A DNA stretch of 64,000 bases. Origin: Caprimulgus europaeus. Taxonomy: Eukaryota; Chordata; Aves; Caprimulgiformes; Caprimulgidae. The first letter of the stretch is position 1; the number at the start of each line of letters is the position of its first letter. The stretch covers positions 40,712,839 to 40,776,838 of the forward strand of contig OU015532.1 in assembly GCA_907165065.1 (NCBI GenBank), written 5' to 3'. The position numbers were made by a program, and so were the translations under genes. The notes beneath the pieces are model-generated. The model saw nothing but the letters and a program-made list of their open reading frames with translations. It was not told where the DNA came from and ran no database searches. Positions 28,201-39,044 of the stretch are shown piece by piece.

Positions 28201-31200
28201 ATAGGACAGGTAAATTATCCAACTGTAGAATATGCAGCTCATTTAAATTTCATTAAAATACATTTTTATTAGAGGACAAATTCAGCCTTAGGACAACTGG
28301 TTAAATATTGTAGAAAAAAATCTGATTGAAATGTTGGAGCTTGACAAGCATTATCTGTGTGTTCTGCATCCCTTTGTGGCTTCTGCAGACGACTGCCGAA
28401 GATTCCATTTCCAGGATCCAACACGACTGAAGACTCGCTTGGTTATACCTGGGGACCCCTTGTTACAAATTTTTCAGGATTTATTCAAATCCCGGGTCAC
28501 ATGTGGAGAAGCCTTCAACTTCATGCAGGGTTTATATCTTCATAAAGATTATGTTAACATCAAGAAATTTGTGGCTTGGAGAGGTAAATGAGTCTGTATG
28601 TATCTGGGATATAAAATAGTGCATTAGTATTCTGTGACAGTTGATGTTACAGAAAGTAGGTGAGCTTTAGTTTGTTTCACTGAAGTTGGGGAATTTACCC
28701 TTCTTACACTATAGCAAAAAAATTTGTCTACTACGTATGTTCTGTCATAGAAGGCAAGCTCATCGTCAGACTTTACAGGTCAGTCTCGGATGAATGTGCA
28801 TGTTGGAGTGTCTTTTCTGTTCTCATAGCCCTAGCATAAGCATAAGCCTTGTTTGTTGCTTGTACTGAGTGGTGTGTAATGAATCGTTATAGTTACTTGT
28901 GTTACTTGGAGTGTCTTCCAGGCACTCATCTGGATGCGTTTCCCAACCAGCTGACCCCCATGGAAGAGAGCTTGTATTTAGTGGATGGTGGCTTTTCTAT
29001 TAATTCTCCCTTTCCTGTGGTACTCCAGCCAGAGAGGGATGTGGATGTTATCTTGTCGTTCAATTTTTCCTGGGAAGCTCCGTTTGAGGTGAGAGAGGTA
29101 CCTGAGCAATATTACATTAAGATAAATGCACAGAATCATATTTACAATAGCAGCAGATCAGTTAACGTTGAATACAAACACGAATTAAAGAGTGCATTAA
29201 AATAATATTATTGTACTATGCTTTTTACTGTGACATGAGGAGATGGAAAGTGACAACTGTAATAAGGTTAAAAACTTTTCAGAAGCATAAATAGATTGTT
29301 ACCTAAAATAGGATTATTTGCTTAGTTGATATGATCCTTGTTACTTAGATGTATCCTTCTAATGGAAAAGTGGCTACTGATTATTTTCTTCACGCAAACA
29401 AGTTATTTCCTGTTTATACAAGTGCTAATTTTAAAGTGCAGAAAAGTCAAGGAGAATATATAACTGTTGATGTTTGGTAGCAGTTCTCGGTTCTGCTCTT
29501 AATTCTTCTTCTATATCACAGCCAGATAAACTGTTTCTGCCAATTTGAAGCTGGATTTCTGTCACCTTTTTTTTTTTTTTTTTTTTTTTGGTGAAAGCTT
29601 CTCTCCCTTGACGGATTGTAGTTACATAATCTTAGAGATTACATAATTTTAGGTATTATTTTTATTCTTTGTTCTTTGACAACAGGTTTTAGAGCTGACT
29701 CAGAAATACTGTGAGGAACAGGAAATCCCTTTTCCAAAAATCAAAATAAGTGAGGAAGATGAAAAGAAGCCAAAAGAGTGTTACATGTTTGTGGATGAGA
29801 ATAATCCAAAGGCTCCAATTGTACTCCATTTCCCATTGGTGAATGATACCTTCCAGAAATACAAAGCTCCAGGTAAGGGAGCTGTATCTTAAAGAGCTAT
29901 TTTTACAATCCTTTGGGAAGGATTGATGGGGAAAATTAAGTGAGCTTAGTTTCCCTCCTTTCATTTTTCTTAGATTATTAAATTGTTACTTTCATTTAAG
30001 GCAGAATCAACTTCCACTAGTTTTTTGGAAGGGAGAGTGTGAGAAGAGGCTGAAAATAAAAAAACCCCACAAAAACCTAAAATCTGTAAGAATCAAAATT
30101 AGGCAATATTTTTGCTTATTTCTGAAGCTTTTTGCCCTGATGCCTGATTTTGTTTACTCCTAGTTACTCTGAATATATAGGAAAACACTATAAATTAGAT
30201 CAAATAGTAAGTTCATCCAATAGGATATGAATAAACCCCTAAGTAGCAAAGTGTTGGGGACCAATCTGTATGTCAGATCATGTAACTCAATGCTAAATGG
30301 CCTGTGCTCTTGTAGTGTAAGGTCAAGGGATAAATGATCCTTGCTTCATTTAATCTGATTAATATAAGCTGTAAGGCCTACCTCAGTCTATCAAGCAAGA
30401 GCACTGGGATGTAGCAGAGAGCTCTACCTTTAAGAAGAGTGTAAAATTCAGTGTCCTATTTCTCCCATGCTGGGAGGAAACAGCATCCTGAAGAAAACCT
30501 TTGAAATATATAGAAATTGGAATACACAGAAAAGAATGTGCAGGACTGATGCAAACAAGGGAGATGTAAGGCGCTCTGTTAATGCTGTCTATACAAATAC
30601 CATAATGATTGCCAGGCCCTGGCTGCGTTTCCTCATCAGTGATGAAGAGTTTCGAAGTGTTTGGCTTCAGTATGGCTCAAGACTACTATTTCTATAACAG
30701 CAACAAGCAAAATTGCTTTTGGCAAATTACTTTTAATGTTAATCTTTCAAGATTGGTATTTCAATTTGAGTGGTAGGGTGCTAAAGCCATGAGTTACCGT
30801 ATTTTGAAGAGTATATACTATCCTCCTAAGTTAGTTGAACTCAGGGTGTTAGTGTCTTTTAGTGTAAAACAACACATCCAGGAAGAACTGAGCTTTGTAT
30901 TTCCTGTTTTGAGCATGATAATAATGAATGCACTAAACAATTTGTCACACTAGAAATGTATTTTGTTCCTGTATTTTGGAGTCTTATGGAAGTAGAAAGG
31001 GTAAAAATACTTTACCTTCCTGTTCCCAGCATTTTGAATCCTGAAAGAGCTGAAATCTCTGAGGAGGAGCTTTGGGGAAAAAGTTAAGGTTCAACAGAGT
31101 TGTCTGTAATATCCCCCTTGCAGATTCCAACTAAAATGAGGCTATCACAGCTGATTTTTTGTGGTGTTTTGGGGGTTTTTTTTGTGTGTGTTTTTTTTTT

Positions 31201-31448
31201 TTCTTGCTGCAGGAGTTAAACGTGAGTCAGAAGATGAGAAATCCTTTGGTGACTTCATCATTGAGGCAACAGATTCTCCTTACCGTACTCTAAATTTTAC
31301 CTTTGAGCCATATGATTTCAGCAGGTTAGTTGAAGTGAATCACTACAATGTTCTGAACAGTAAGGACACTCTCTTCAAAAGCCTGAACTTGGCTCTGCAA
31401 AGAAGAAAGTTGAAGAACATCATCAATACATCAATACAGCTTCCATAG
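7212..31448 (+). CDS. PLA2G4F: PLA2G4F, cytosolic phospholipase A2 zeta (complete, 20 coding exons)
   Basis: Coding exons: 7212-7322, 11428-11500, 13585-13721, 15074-15202, 17099-17139, 17624-17666, 18901-18967, 19271-19440, 21509-21622, 22128-22165, 23102-23237, 23948-24084, 24683-24905, 25496-25610, 26738-26875, 27363-27470, 28389-28583, 28922-29088, 29686-29872, 31213-31448. They total 2565 nt, or 854 residues plus stop, close to the human protein (about 849). All junctions are GT-AG and in phase. The start is supported by MFHEVLRG followed by [16 protein letters not shown], which parallels the short hydrophobic-then-basic N-terminus of human PLA2G4F. Domains: C2 at residues about 40-150 ([21 protein letters not shown]); glycine loop GSGGGVR at 361-367; nucleophile elbow GISGS with Ser395 (codon 24071-24073); catalytic Asp680 in VDGG (28984-28986). 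Family role: Ca2+-dependent membrane binding through C2, then hydrolysis of phospholipids by a Ser/Asp dyad. Catalytic residues look intact. Substrate preference cannot be read from the sequence. Confidence 0.97.
7323..11427 (+). other. PLA2G4F: PLA2G4F intron 1
   Basis: This 4.1 kb intron separates the short N-terminal exon from the C2 exons. I see no gene, clear repeat family or conserved element inside it. Its short open frames are not protein-like. Confidence 0.8.
11428..15202 (+). other. PLA2G4F: PLA2G4F C2-domain exons (exons 2-4)
   Basis: Exons 11428-11500, 13585-13721 and 15074-15202 encode a type II C2 fold. The candidate Ca2+-loop acids are visible: Asp in KGTDLLSKADCY (loop 1), Asn/Asp in [10 protein letters not shown] (loop 2), and Asp pairs in [11 protein letters not shown] (loop 3). 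This supports Ca2+-regulated membrane docking. The split into 73, 137 and 129 nt is mirrored in the downstream paralogue (73, 137, 132 nt). Confidence 0.9.
12385..13335 (+). mobile_element. CR1 LINE fragment, degenerate, reverse-transcriptase region (sense, in PLA2G4F intron 2)
   Basis: The sequence carries typical CR1 ORF2 wording: a frame reading DFRKAFDT (12438 onward), a later [18 protein letters not shown] stretch near 12625-12665, and a [16 protein letters not shown] stretch near 12775-12810. The more 3' CR1 segment (PHLCKYLK-type region) is near 13225-13265. Stops and indels break the frame, so it is inactive. Family: chicken repeat 1 non-LTR retrotransposon. Boundaries are approximate, and the 3' tail seems lost. 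Confidence 0.85.
16012..16475 (-). mobile_element. CR1 LINE 3'-end fragment (antisense, in PLA2G4F intron 4)
   Basis: Read on the minus strand this is a 5'-truncated CR1. It contains ORF2 C-terminal sequence (an [13 protein letters not shown] stretch, frame-disrupted) and the 3' UTR. It ends at 16012 with the tandem ATTCTGTGATTCTGTGATT-type tail characteristic of CR1. It is very similar to the copy at 57558-57953, so the two probably belong to the same or close subfamilies. Confidence 0.92.
17140..21508 (+). other. PLA2G4F: PLA2G4F introns 5-8 region
   Basis: These introns flank exons 6 (17624-17666), 7 (18901-18967) and 8 (19271-19440). They hold short A or T runs (for example 18590-18601) but no identified repeat or gene. 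Exons 7-9 encode the variable linker between the C2 and lipase domains. Confidence 0.7.
23948..24084 (+). other. PLA2G4F: PLA2G4F nucleophile exon (oxyanion loop and catalytic Ser)
   Basis: This 137-nt exon encodes [16 protein letters not shown] and ends with [10 protein letters not shown]. By family knowledge the GGG loop forms the oxyanion hole, the following Arg contributes to phospholipid binding, and the Ser of GxSGS is the acyl-accepting nucleophile. All are present, so the enzyme is predicted to be active. The same-length exon of the downstream paralogue is changed at these positions. Confidence 0.93.
28922..29088 (+). other. PLA2G4F: PLA2G4F exon with catalytic Asp
   Basis: The exon encodes [20 protein letters not shown] followed by [11 protein letters not shown]. 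The Asp codon GAT at 28984-28986 is the expected dyad partner of Ser395. DGG is followed by the NSP(F/Y)P stretch usual in group IV PLA2s. Confidence 0.9.
29567..29589 (+). repeat. Poly(T) tract, 23 nt
   Basis: This uninterrupted T run lies in the PLA2G4F intron about 100 nt before exon 19. It does not touch the acceptor. Confidence 0.95.
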
Positions 31449-32740
31449 CTGAGGATAAAGACAGGCTGCAGTGTATGAAAGTTGTGTGGTTCAAGACAGA
31501 ATACTGAAAACTAATAGCTGAAAAGTGTCATCCTGGGAGGGGAGTAGCACACCGGACAGTGCAAATTCATTCCGGATAACAGACACTCTTATGAAAACCC
31601 AAGGGATGTACAGTACATGGATGCTGTTTTGTTGTGTGGGGAAGAGTAGGGAATTATCTAGCCCGATATCTCATCCTGCTGTGGCTGATGCCAAATGGCT
31701 AGGGAGGTCTCTTCAAACAGTTCAAGCATTTGGAGAATAATCTTCCAAACTCCACTGAGTGAAACACCTCTTTTTGTCAAATTTGCAGTGGTGTTCAAGG
31801 GAATGCTGATTTATTCTATACCTTTATCTTTTTGAACCTCCCTCCATCAACTTAATCAATTTACATCATCTGGCAAAGAGCTCCACAGATTGTGACAATG
31901 CACTGAGAGAGGAATTGTTTCCTTTTGCTTTCAACTTGCTGCTGGCTGATGCCTGTGTACTTTCAAGACTGAACAGTCATTTTCTGCTTTCCGTTTTTGC
32001 CATTCATGGTTTCAAAGTTCTCTGGTACTTCCTTCCTACCTTTTTCAAGGATTATAATGGCTTTTAGTCTCCCAGAAGTTTAATAAAGAATACCTTCCTT
32101 TGGTAGCCATTTGTTTTTGAGGAAATAATAGTTCCATTGTTTATATTTCACAATTAAAGACACATCATGGGATTGTGTTGCTTCTTTCTACAGTTTGATC
32201 ATCATGAGCTGATGGAACTTTAAAAATGCTGTAAGTCTCATCTTTCTGTGTAAGAGGAAGGAAGGCTCCTTTGAAGAGTCTGAATTAGGTATTTTTTTAA
32301 TTACACTCGGGCTTGTAATTCAGCCAGACCTTTGTTCAAGGAATTTCTGTGTGTGTCTCTATATTTTAGAAACACCAATATTCAAAGTATGAATGTGAAT
32401 GAATAAAATAATGTCAGATGCTGCTATGCTGTGGGATGGAATTCACCTCACTTTGCAGAAAGCTCAGAGGAAAGTACCTAATACAAAAGAGCAGCAAACA
32501 CTTTACTTTTGTAGCTTTTACATTGAGCTGAATGTACTGATTCTGTATTTGAAAACTGGAGACAGGAAATTTATCTTTTCTGAAATGGTGTAAAAGCTTA
32601 TGAACAGGTATGATTCTTGATAGATTTTTTTAATGTGTTTCTCTTTTAATAAATAGTTGTTTTGCTAATATGCTTTTTGCAATTTTTTTTACAAACACTT
32701 GTCTTCATACATTTTTTTCTTATTCCAATAAAAAGTAATC
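31449..32740 (+). other. PLA2G4F: Probable PLA2G4F 3' UTR with three poly(A) signals
   Basis: Non-coding sequence after the TAG stop contains exact AATAAA hexamers at 32082-32087, 32648-32653 and 32727-32732. The first would give a UTR of about 0.65 kb and the last about 1.3 kb. Short open frames here show no similarity to known proteins. Confidence 0.5.
32082..32087 (+). promoter_or_regulatory. Candidate poly(A) signal AATAAA for PLA2G4F
   Basis: This is the first exact AATAAA after the PLA2G4F stop, and T/G-rich sequence follows. Two later hexamers could also be used. Confidence 0.45.
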
Positions 32741-35700
32741 AAAAAAGTCAATGTAAAGCTATGTTTCGTAGTTTCTTTGATTACATCAGAATAGCTGGCA
32801 GTCAGAACGTGACCCACCAAGTCCATCTTGGACTGGTGCTGCACAGCAATAGAAAATAATCTCTTCATTGTGAGACTTCTCTTTGAGGAAGCATGGATCA
32901 AAACTGAGTTTTTAGATGTATTTCAAACAGTGACTTCATCTGGGTAATTACACTTCCTTGATATCTGGAAGGATGTATCCTTTATGTCCTTAAGCCGAAA
33001 TAAGAGACACAGCAACTTAAAGTTATATTTTTTCTTTATAACTGGTGCCACACACCTACCTGCTTTATAGGATTTGGACATCTGTCATATTTGCTGAGTG
33101 ACTTTTGTATATTTTTCCATATAAGATTTTCAAGTTTTCTTGTCTCAGCTGCCTTTCAAGATGCCGCCATGCCATGCCTTTGAATGTTTGGTTGTAGTAG
33201 GATGGGAGTTTCCTTTCTTCCTACTGAGTTGGAAGTTCCTTTTTCTTTTTCTGATGTGAATCTGAGTTGAACTGCCTGGTTTGATGTACTTCTACTTTCT
33301 TGTTTTTGAGGTCCTTTTCTAATGGGAAATGCTTGAATGCTGTGGAGATAGAAGTATTTAGATACCAGCATATAGATGGGAATGTGGAATGTTTTTCTGC
33401 AAAAACTGTATCTACTCAAATTTGCTAAGCATATACAATGGAGTCTTTAAGGCACAGCTTCTCCATAGGTTCTTCCACAGTGGCAGGACTTCTTTGTTGA
33501 AACAAGATATGGAGCCCTAATAGTTAATTTTAATTTCTTAAACTGGTGTGTAAGTAGCCATCTCATTTGAAACTCCATGCTGTGGCAGGAGACTTGTCTG
33601 TAAGTCTGTGCGTTCGTTGTACACCCTATGTTCTTCAGTCTTGTTAAAATGCTTCTTGTCTTGTAGGAGGAATGTGTCTTTTGTCCTGGCATTTAAATTC
33701 AAGCCTAGATATTAAGGAGGTATCAGCCTGGCATCCAAAGCCAGAGGAGGAGAGAAGTGGGAAGCAGGTAAGTTTGCGGTTATTTTGCTTGTGTGGTTGG
33801 TTGTTTTGTTTTGGTGTGGGGTTTTTCTTTCTTTCTTTCCTTTTTTTTTTTAATTTCTTCGGAGTCTCATGGTTAGAGCTCTCTCACAAAGTAGTGCTGC
33901 TGGGGAAAGGAGGAATGTGACAGCTTTTTTTGTCCTAGGAAGAACTTGCATGGGTACCTAGATCTTGCTCTTGCCATATGTTTACAAGAGTAGGTATCCA
34001 TGCAGTCTGCATGTTAGTCCAGAAATAAGATGTGTACAAAACTAGCCTGTAGGCTAACCTGTTTATCTAATGTCTTATTTTTATTCCAAGGAAGGCCTGG
34101 TTGATAAAAATTGATTGTTCTGAGACAGTGTGTGCTCAGCTAATCAAATATTTTTCATAGTTCTTACCCTTTCATAATCCAAACTAGCTATGCAGTGTTT
34201 TTCCTGGTGTCAAATGTGCCTATTTGCCAAGAATGCTTAAGAGCTCATCATATTAGTGTTCTGAAGGGAATTTCTCAACACATGAAGTTTCATGGTCACT
34301 GTTGTATGGCATCCTGCAGGACATGAACTACTTTGGAGCACCATGGAATTTTACTTGCCAGATTTCCTTCTCTTGCCAGGATGTAGAACGTGAAGTGGTG
34401 TCCTTGGTGTAGTCTTTGCTATGTTGTAATTGTGGCTTTTGATTTTAGACAGGCAAAGTTTATCATGAGGTTCTGGGAAATGGTTTGTAGCCCTAGTTTG
34501 TGCTGGTTTAGGGAAAGGAAGTTCATGTAACCTTTCTTGATTATTCTGTCACTGCCTGCACCTCGTGGATTTGATAACTCATGCATTCCTTTCAGTCTTT
34601 TTTTATATATAATGCAGGGTCCCTTGAAACACTTCATGAATTAAGTCTTTCATAAAAAGCTTATCATAGAAGAATTTCTGTATTCCACAATTAAACATGA
34701 TTATATATGTAAACAGACACATACACTGAAAGATTGCTCGATAATGGAGGAAGTAACTGCAACAAATATTTTACTGACTTGGTGAAGGGAACTTGGGTCA
34801 TTTAAGCAAACTTATCTTCAGATTAATCCTGTGAAATAATTCAAAATATTTCATATTTTATGAGAGAGAGAGAGAGTGTGTGCAGAGGCTTGGAACTGCT
34901 GTTACAAAATATAACACCTAACAAGGGTGTTAGTTGGGCTCTGATTTCAAATTTTCTTATCCCTCCTCTTCTCGGTGTCTCAGATTATCCAAAAGACCAG
35001 ATTTTGCTTGTAGCATTTTGAGGACCATATATGGCTGAGGTTAGTGCTGCAGCAATGCTAATACTGAATAGTGTTAAAAATTTAATTGATTTATTTTAAT
35101 TCATATGATAATATTGTTGTAGAAATGGGCACAGGGTTCTGATCCCGATTGTTCCGTCTCTCTATGAGCAGCTATTCACTTAGCTGCCTTTTCTGTCTTT
35201 TCGTTCCTTTCTTTCAAATGTGTTACTCAAAATCTCTGTCTAAACCACACTGGAGGGAAAATTGAAGTCCTACAACTGTGAGCCTGGGTGACTGCATCTA
35301 GCTCCTAGTTTACCTCGAGGCCAGGTTCAAGGCCGTTGTCCTTGCTGTGAAACATTGTGGGTAGTCCTGGCTCTGATTCTTCTGATTGTTAGCTTTGGGC
35401 TCCTAGAAGCTACTGGGGCAGCTCCAGGGCATCAAAGGACTCCTAGCAGAAAACCAGACAAATTCAGTGCTCTAAAACTTGATTGTATTACTACACTTGC
35501 TGTTATTCATGCAGCAGGCTTGAGTTTCCAGCCGAGCAAGGCTCTAGGGCAGACAAGGTCCGAGCCATGCGTGGCTTATGTTCACAAGACAAAGTTATCT
35601 GTGAATGGGACAGTCACTTGTCAGAGCAGCAAGTAGAGACAAGAGATTTGCACCTTTGTACAGTTGTCAGAGGGGTACTGACTGCACTTGGAATCAACTG

Positions 35701-36115
35701 AAGACACTGAAGTGGAGAAGCTGAGTCCTCAATAACAGCAATGTTTTTTTTACAGCACTTCTGTATTTGCCCTGTGGCAGGGTAGCTCGGGTGGTTCTAA
35801 TTCTTAAAAATGTTCAGAGTGAATGATCTGTGTAAGTGGTAAGCATTTAAATGAACCTGGATTTGCACACCGAAGTAGCTTAATTTATGTGCAAGAAGTA
35901 ACAATGCTTCAGGATTGCTTTTAACTCTGTTCCAGGTAAAGGGCATTCTTTTAGTCTTCCATAAAATAATTAAGGAGTCCTATCTTTACAGATTTTCTGG
36001 GTGTGTTTTTTTTGGTGAAAGTATTGTGTTCTGAGTGAAGGTGAGGAAACAGACTGCTACCTTTTCACCTGGTAATACTCTAGGCAGTTTCCTTTCCCAC
36101 TTCCTTTCTTGGAGG
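32741..36115. other. Intergenic spacer (left part)
   Basis: No exon or known repeat family was recognised. It contains a TTTC-rich stretch near 33825-33855 and a GA/GT dinucleotide run near 34862-34882. The open frame at 35355 lacks an ATG and is not called. Confidence 0.6.
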
Positions 36116-36769
36116 TGTGATAATTTCACTGGGCTAGCTCTTGGCCAGCAGCCAACACAGCCCTTCACCCACTTCTCTCCCACCCCCAGGGTATAGGGGA
36201 GAGGATTGGGGGGCAAGGGTAAGGAGGCTTGTAGGTTGAAGATAAGAACAGTTTAATAATAGAAATAAAAGAAAAATTAAAATAATACTAATATTAAAAT
36301 AGTAGTGATAATGATAACCGTAACAAAATATACAAATGAGTGATGCCCAGTGCCATTGCTCACCACCCACCGACCAAACCCGGCCTGTTCCCAGATAACG
36401 ATCCCGGAGGAGCGACAATCCCGAACTGAAACTGCAATCCTGGGAGAGTGGGAGCCCGAGTGAAAGCCAGAGAGAGCAAGAGAGGAAGAGACCCTCATTA
36501 ATATATTGGGCATGACGTGATATAATATGGAATATCTCACTGGCATATCCAAATGCCAGTTTAGCTCATTAATTAATATTCCTCAGCCCCTTAGATCTTG
36601 CACTTGTAGACTGACAGAACACAAAGTCCTTCACTTCCAGTCACAAAAATGCAAATACTGGGATGTTCTCAGTGTCTCTCTCATAACAAATCCCAGCTGA
36701 AAGCAAAACACAGCACTGTTCTAGCTACTGAAAAGAAACCCAGCTCTGTTCCAGCTAAAAACCAGGACA
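36116..36769 (-). mobile_element. Probable solo LTR of an avian endogenous retrovirus
   Basis: On the minus strand the element starts TGTCCTGGTTTTTAGCTGG at 36769 and ends ...TATCACA at 36116, giving TG...CA termini over about 654 bp. The start resembles the common avian LTR opening TGTCCTGGTTTCAGCTGG. Inside are a TATAATACGTCATGCC-like region (minus strand, about 36510-36530) and an ATT-rich block (about 36245-36335) followed by a C-rich stretch, as in that LTR type. No partner LTR or internal coding region is seen in the window, so it looks like a recombined solo LTR. The flanking pentamers GGAGG and GGGGG could be a decayed target duplication. Family and boundaries are from memory of such LTRs. 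Confidence 0.75.
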
Positions 36770-37989
36770 GGGGGTAAGATACTCTTGATGGCAAGAGGTT
36801 GAGACATAGTGGAAACTACAACATGCATGTAAATCAAATGACATCTATGTCTGAAGTGGGGCCTCACTAACAGATGGCCAAACCCAATGTAAAGACATGT
36901 TTGAGCAGTTACTGTCTGGAGACCCAATGGTCCTTGAGGTCATTGTGTATTCAGGTGGCCTGTGTATGTCTCTGAGGGGAAAGGAGAAGAAATATGAAAG
37001 TTGGATGTGGAATTTTTCTTAGGAAGGAAGGTGAGGAGCCTGCCAAGTGCTGTTCAATGTAAATTTACTTATGACCTAATTTTTTGCAATTCATGGTGGT
37101 ACTATTAAGCTTGCTTCCTGTCCAAGGGCATGTGATCATGCACATCCCTGTGCTGCTCCTTCCTAGGTGTAATGATGTAATTAAAGCACTGCTGTGAGGA
37201 ATTGTGGTTCTTGTGGTCTAAGGAGCAGATTAGTGCACTAGAAAATGTCTCTTTACCTATTCCAATATTTATATACAGTATATCTAATAATTCTTCCTCC
37301 ACTTCTAACTCTCCTGGTGAAACAGTAGCAGAGCTCAGTAGAGTTGCACAAAAAACATGAGATTGCCCCTCTAAGCCATGAAAATATTCTTTATTTCATG
37401 AAGGAATATTGATAACTCTTTTCTCTGTGAGACTATAGCTTCTGCCTATGCATTTCCCAAATATCAACTGGGAGGAAGGGGAAGATTGCAGCAATGGTGT
37501 TGAATCTCACTTCTATTGATCCTTCATTTTCACAGCACAGATGCCCCCCACTAAGGCCATCAGCACTGGTGTTTTGGCGGTGATGAGTGAAACTTTGTCC
37601 TGAAAGTGACTGGATTGTACGGTCTGTGCTTGAGCACTGACACGTACCTGCATGCTCTTTCATACCCATTATATTTTTCAAAAGCATTAAGAGGAGATGG
37701 CAATACCCTTCACATGATATTGCAATGACTCTCCACCCACTCCTCAAAATATCCTAAGACCTTGAGCTACAGGAACAGTGGCTCCATTAGCCTGTTGCTT
37801 CATTAGCCTGTAGACTGCTGGTTTTGGTAGGAATGCCATAAAATGATATTTATTACTGTTCTGTTTCCTGCAAACATCTGAGCAAGTCTCTCTGAAATTA
37901 ACTGTGTCTGACAGAAGGACCTTTCTGTGTCGGGCAAAGTATGTCAGGATTGGGGTTAGTAATACAGGAGAGACCTGAGAAACGTTCTG

Positions 37990-38035
37990 TTACTAACTAT
38001 AAGCTTTGTAAATTACTAACTACAAGCTTTGTGTG
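37990..38035 (+). repeat. Two-copy tandem repeat, 23-bp unit
   Basis: TTACTAACTATAAGCTTTG is followed directly by a near-identical unit (TTACTAACTACAAGCTTTG), each 23 bp with a few mismatches. It is a small local duplication with no evident function. Confidence 0.85.
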
Positions 38036-39003
38036 CTCCACCTTCTCTGCTGTAGTTTTATGGGTGTGTAAGCATGCCTATGATTTTGATTGTTGCATTT
38101 TTATCTACCAATGCAGTTAAGCTCAGCAGTGCTGTTGGTGTGGGGGGCTTTTTTTGGTTGTTTTTTTGGTTGGTTGTTTTTTTGTGAACTATTTTTTGGA
38201 TTGCTGACCATCACTGTTAAGTCAGCTCAGGTCTTCTAAGAGTTGTGTAATGCTGTAAAAACCAGGATTGTGATGAGAAAGGCATGGAGACTGTGATTCA
38301 TGCTTCATGTAGTTGCAACCGAGGGTGTTGATGTAAATATCAGGCTGAGTTTACCTTAAGTAAACACATAGAGCTGTAAAGCTTGATTAACTAGGTGTGA
38401 TAACTTGGAGGAGAATGCTGCTCAGAAAATTATGGACAAAAATTCAAATCATTTTCTCTTAAAAAAAAAAAAACAACCCAAACAACCAAGCTCCTGCATT
38501 ATAATGGATAATTAAATTTTACATGCAACCTTTAGCTTCAAAACAAACAAAAAATATCATTACATAACCCCAATGGGGAAAAAAACACTGTTGTAAAAGG
38601 CTAATTATGGTTACTGGCGCTGCCAAACCTGACCACCACAAACATCTCCTTCTGCTTTGTAACAAGTGAGAATTAAAGTAGGTTTCTGCAACGTTGCTGT
38701 GAGGTTGACCAGTCTCTGTCCCTTTGCAATACATTCGTTTCCATCTCTGATGCTAAGGGTTCCCATTGCAAAGTGCCTATATGCATCTAAACCTAAACTG
38801 TAGTGCAACCACTGTACCCCTTTAGCATTCTTATACCCTCGTCAGAGTTAGGAGACTCATTGCAGGCATATCCATGTTTAAAATGTAGGGTGTGGAGATG
38901 TTTTTCCTTTAGCATTCCACCACACAGCCAGTCGCTAACACTGTAGAGCAGTGGAGCGCCTCTGCTGCTCCTTATTTCCCAACTCACCAGGGAGATTTCA
39001 TTC

Positions 39004-39044
39004 ATTTATTTATTTATTTGTTTGTTTGTTTATTTATTTATTTT
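39004..39044 (+). repeat. TTTA/TTTG tetranucleotide microsatellite
   Basis: ATTT repeats change to GTTT for three units and back to ATTT. It is a compound tetranucleotide microsatellite in the spacer between the two phospholipase genes. Confidence 0.95.

Noticed and set aside
35355..35636. 93-codon frame whose first 25 residues look like a signal peptide
   Set aside because: It begins with TTG, not ATG. There is no upstream exon or Kozak context and no recognised mature protein. Hydrophobic starts are common by chance in T-rich DNA.
39004..39044. TTTA/TTTG array as a CRISPR-like or regulatory array
   Set aside because: It is a plain tetranucleotide microsatellite with no unique spacers.
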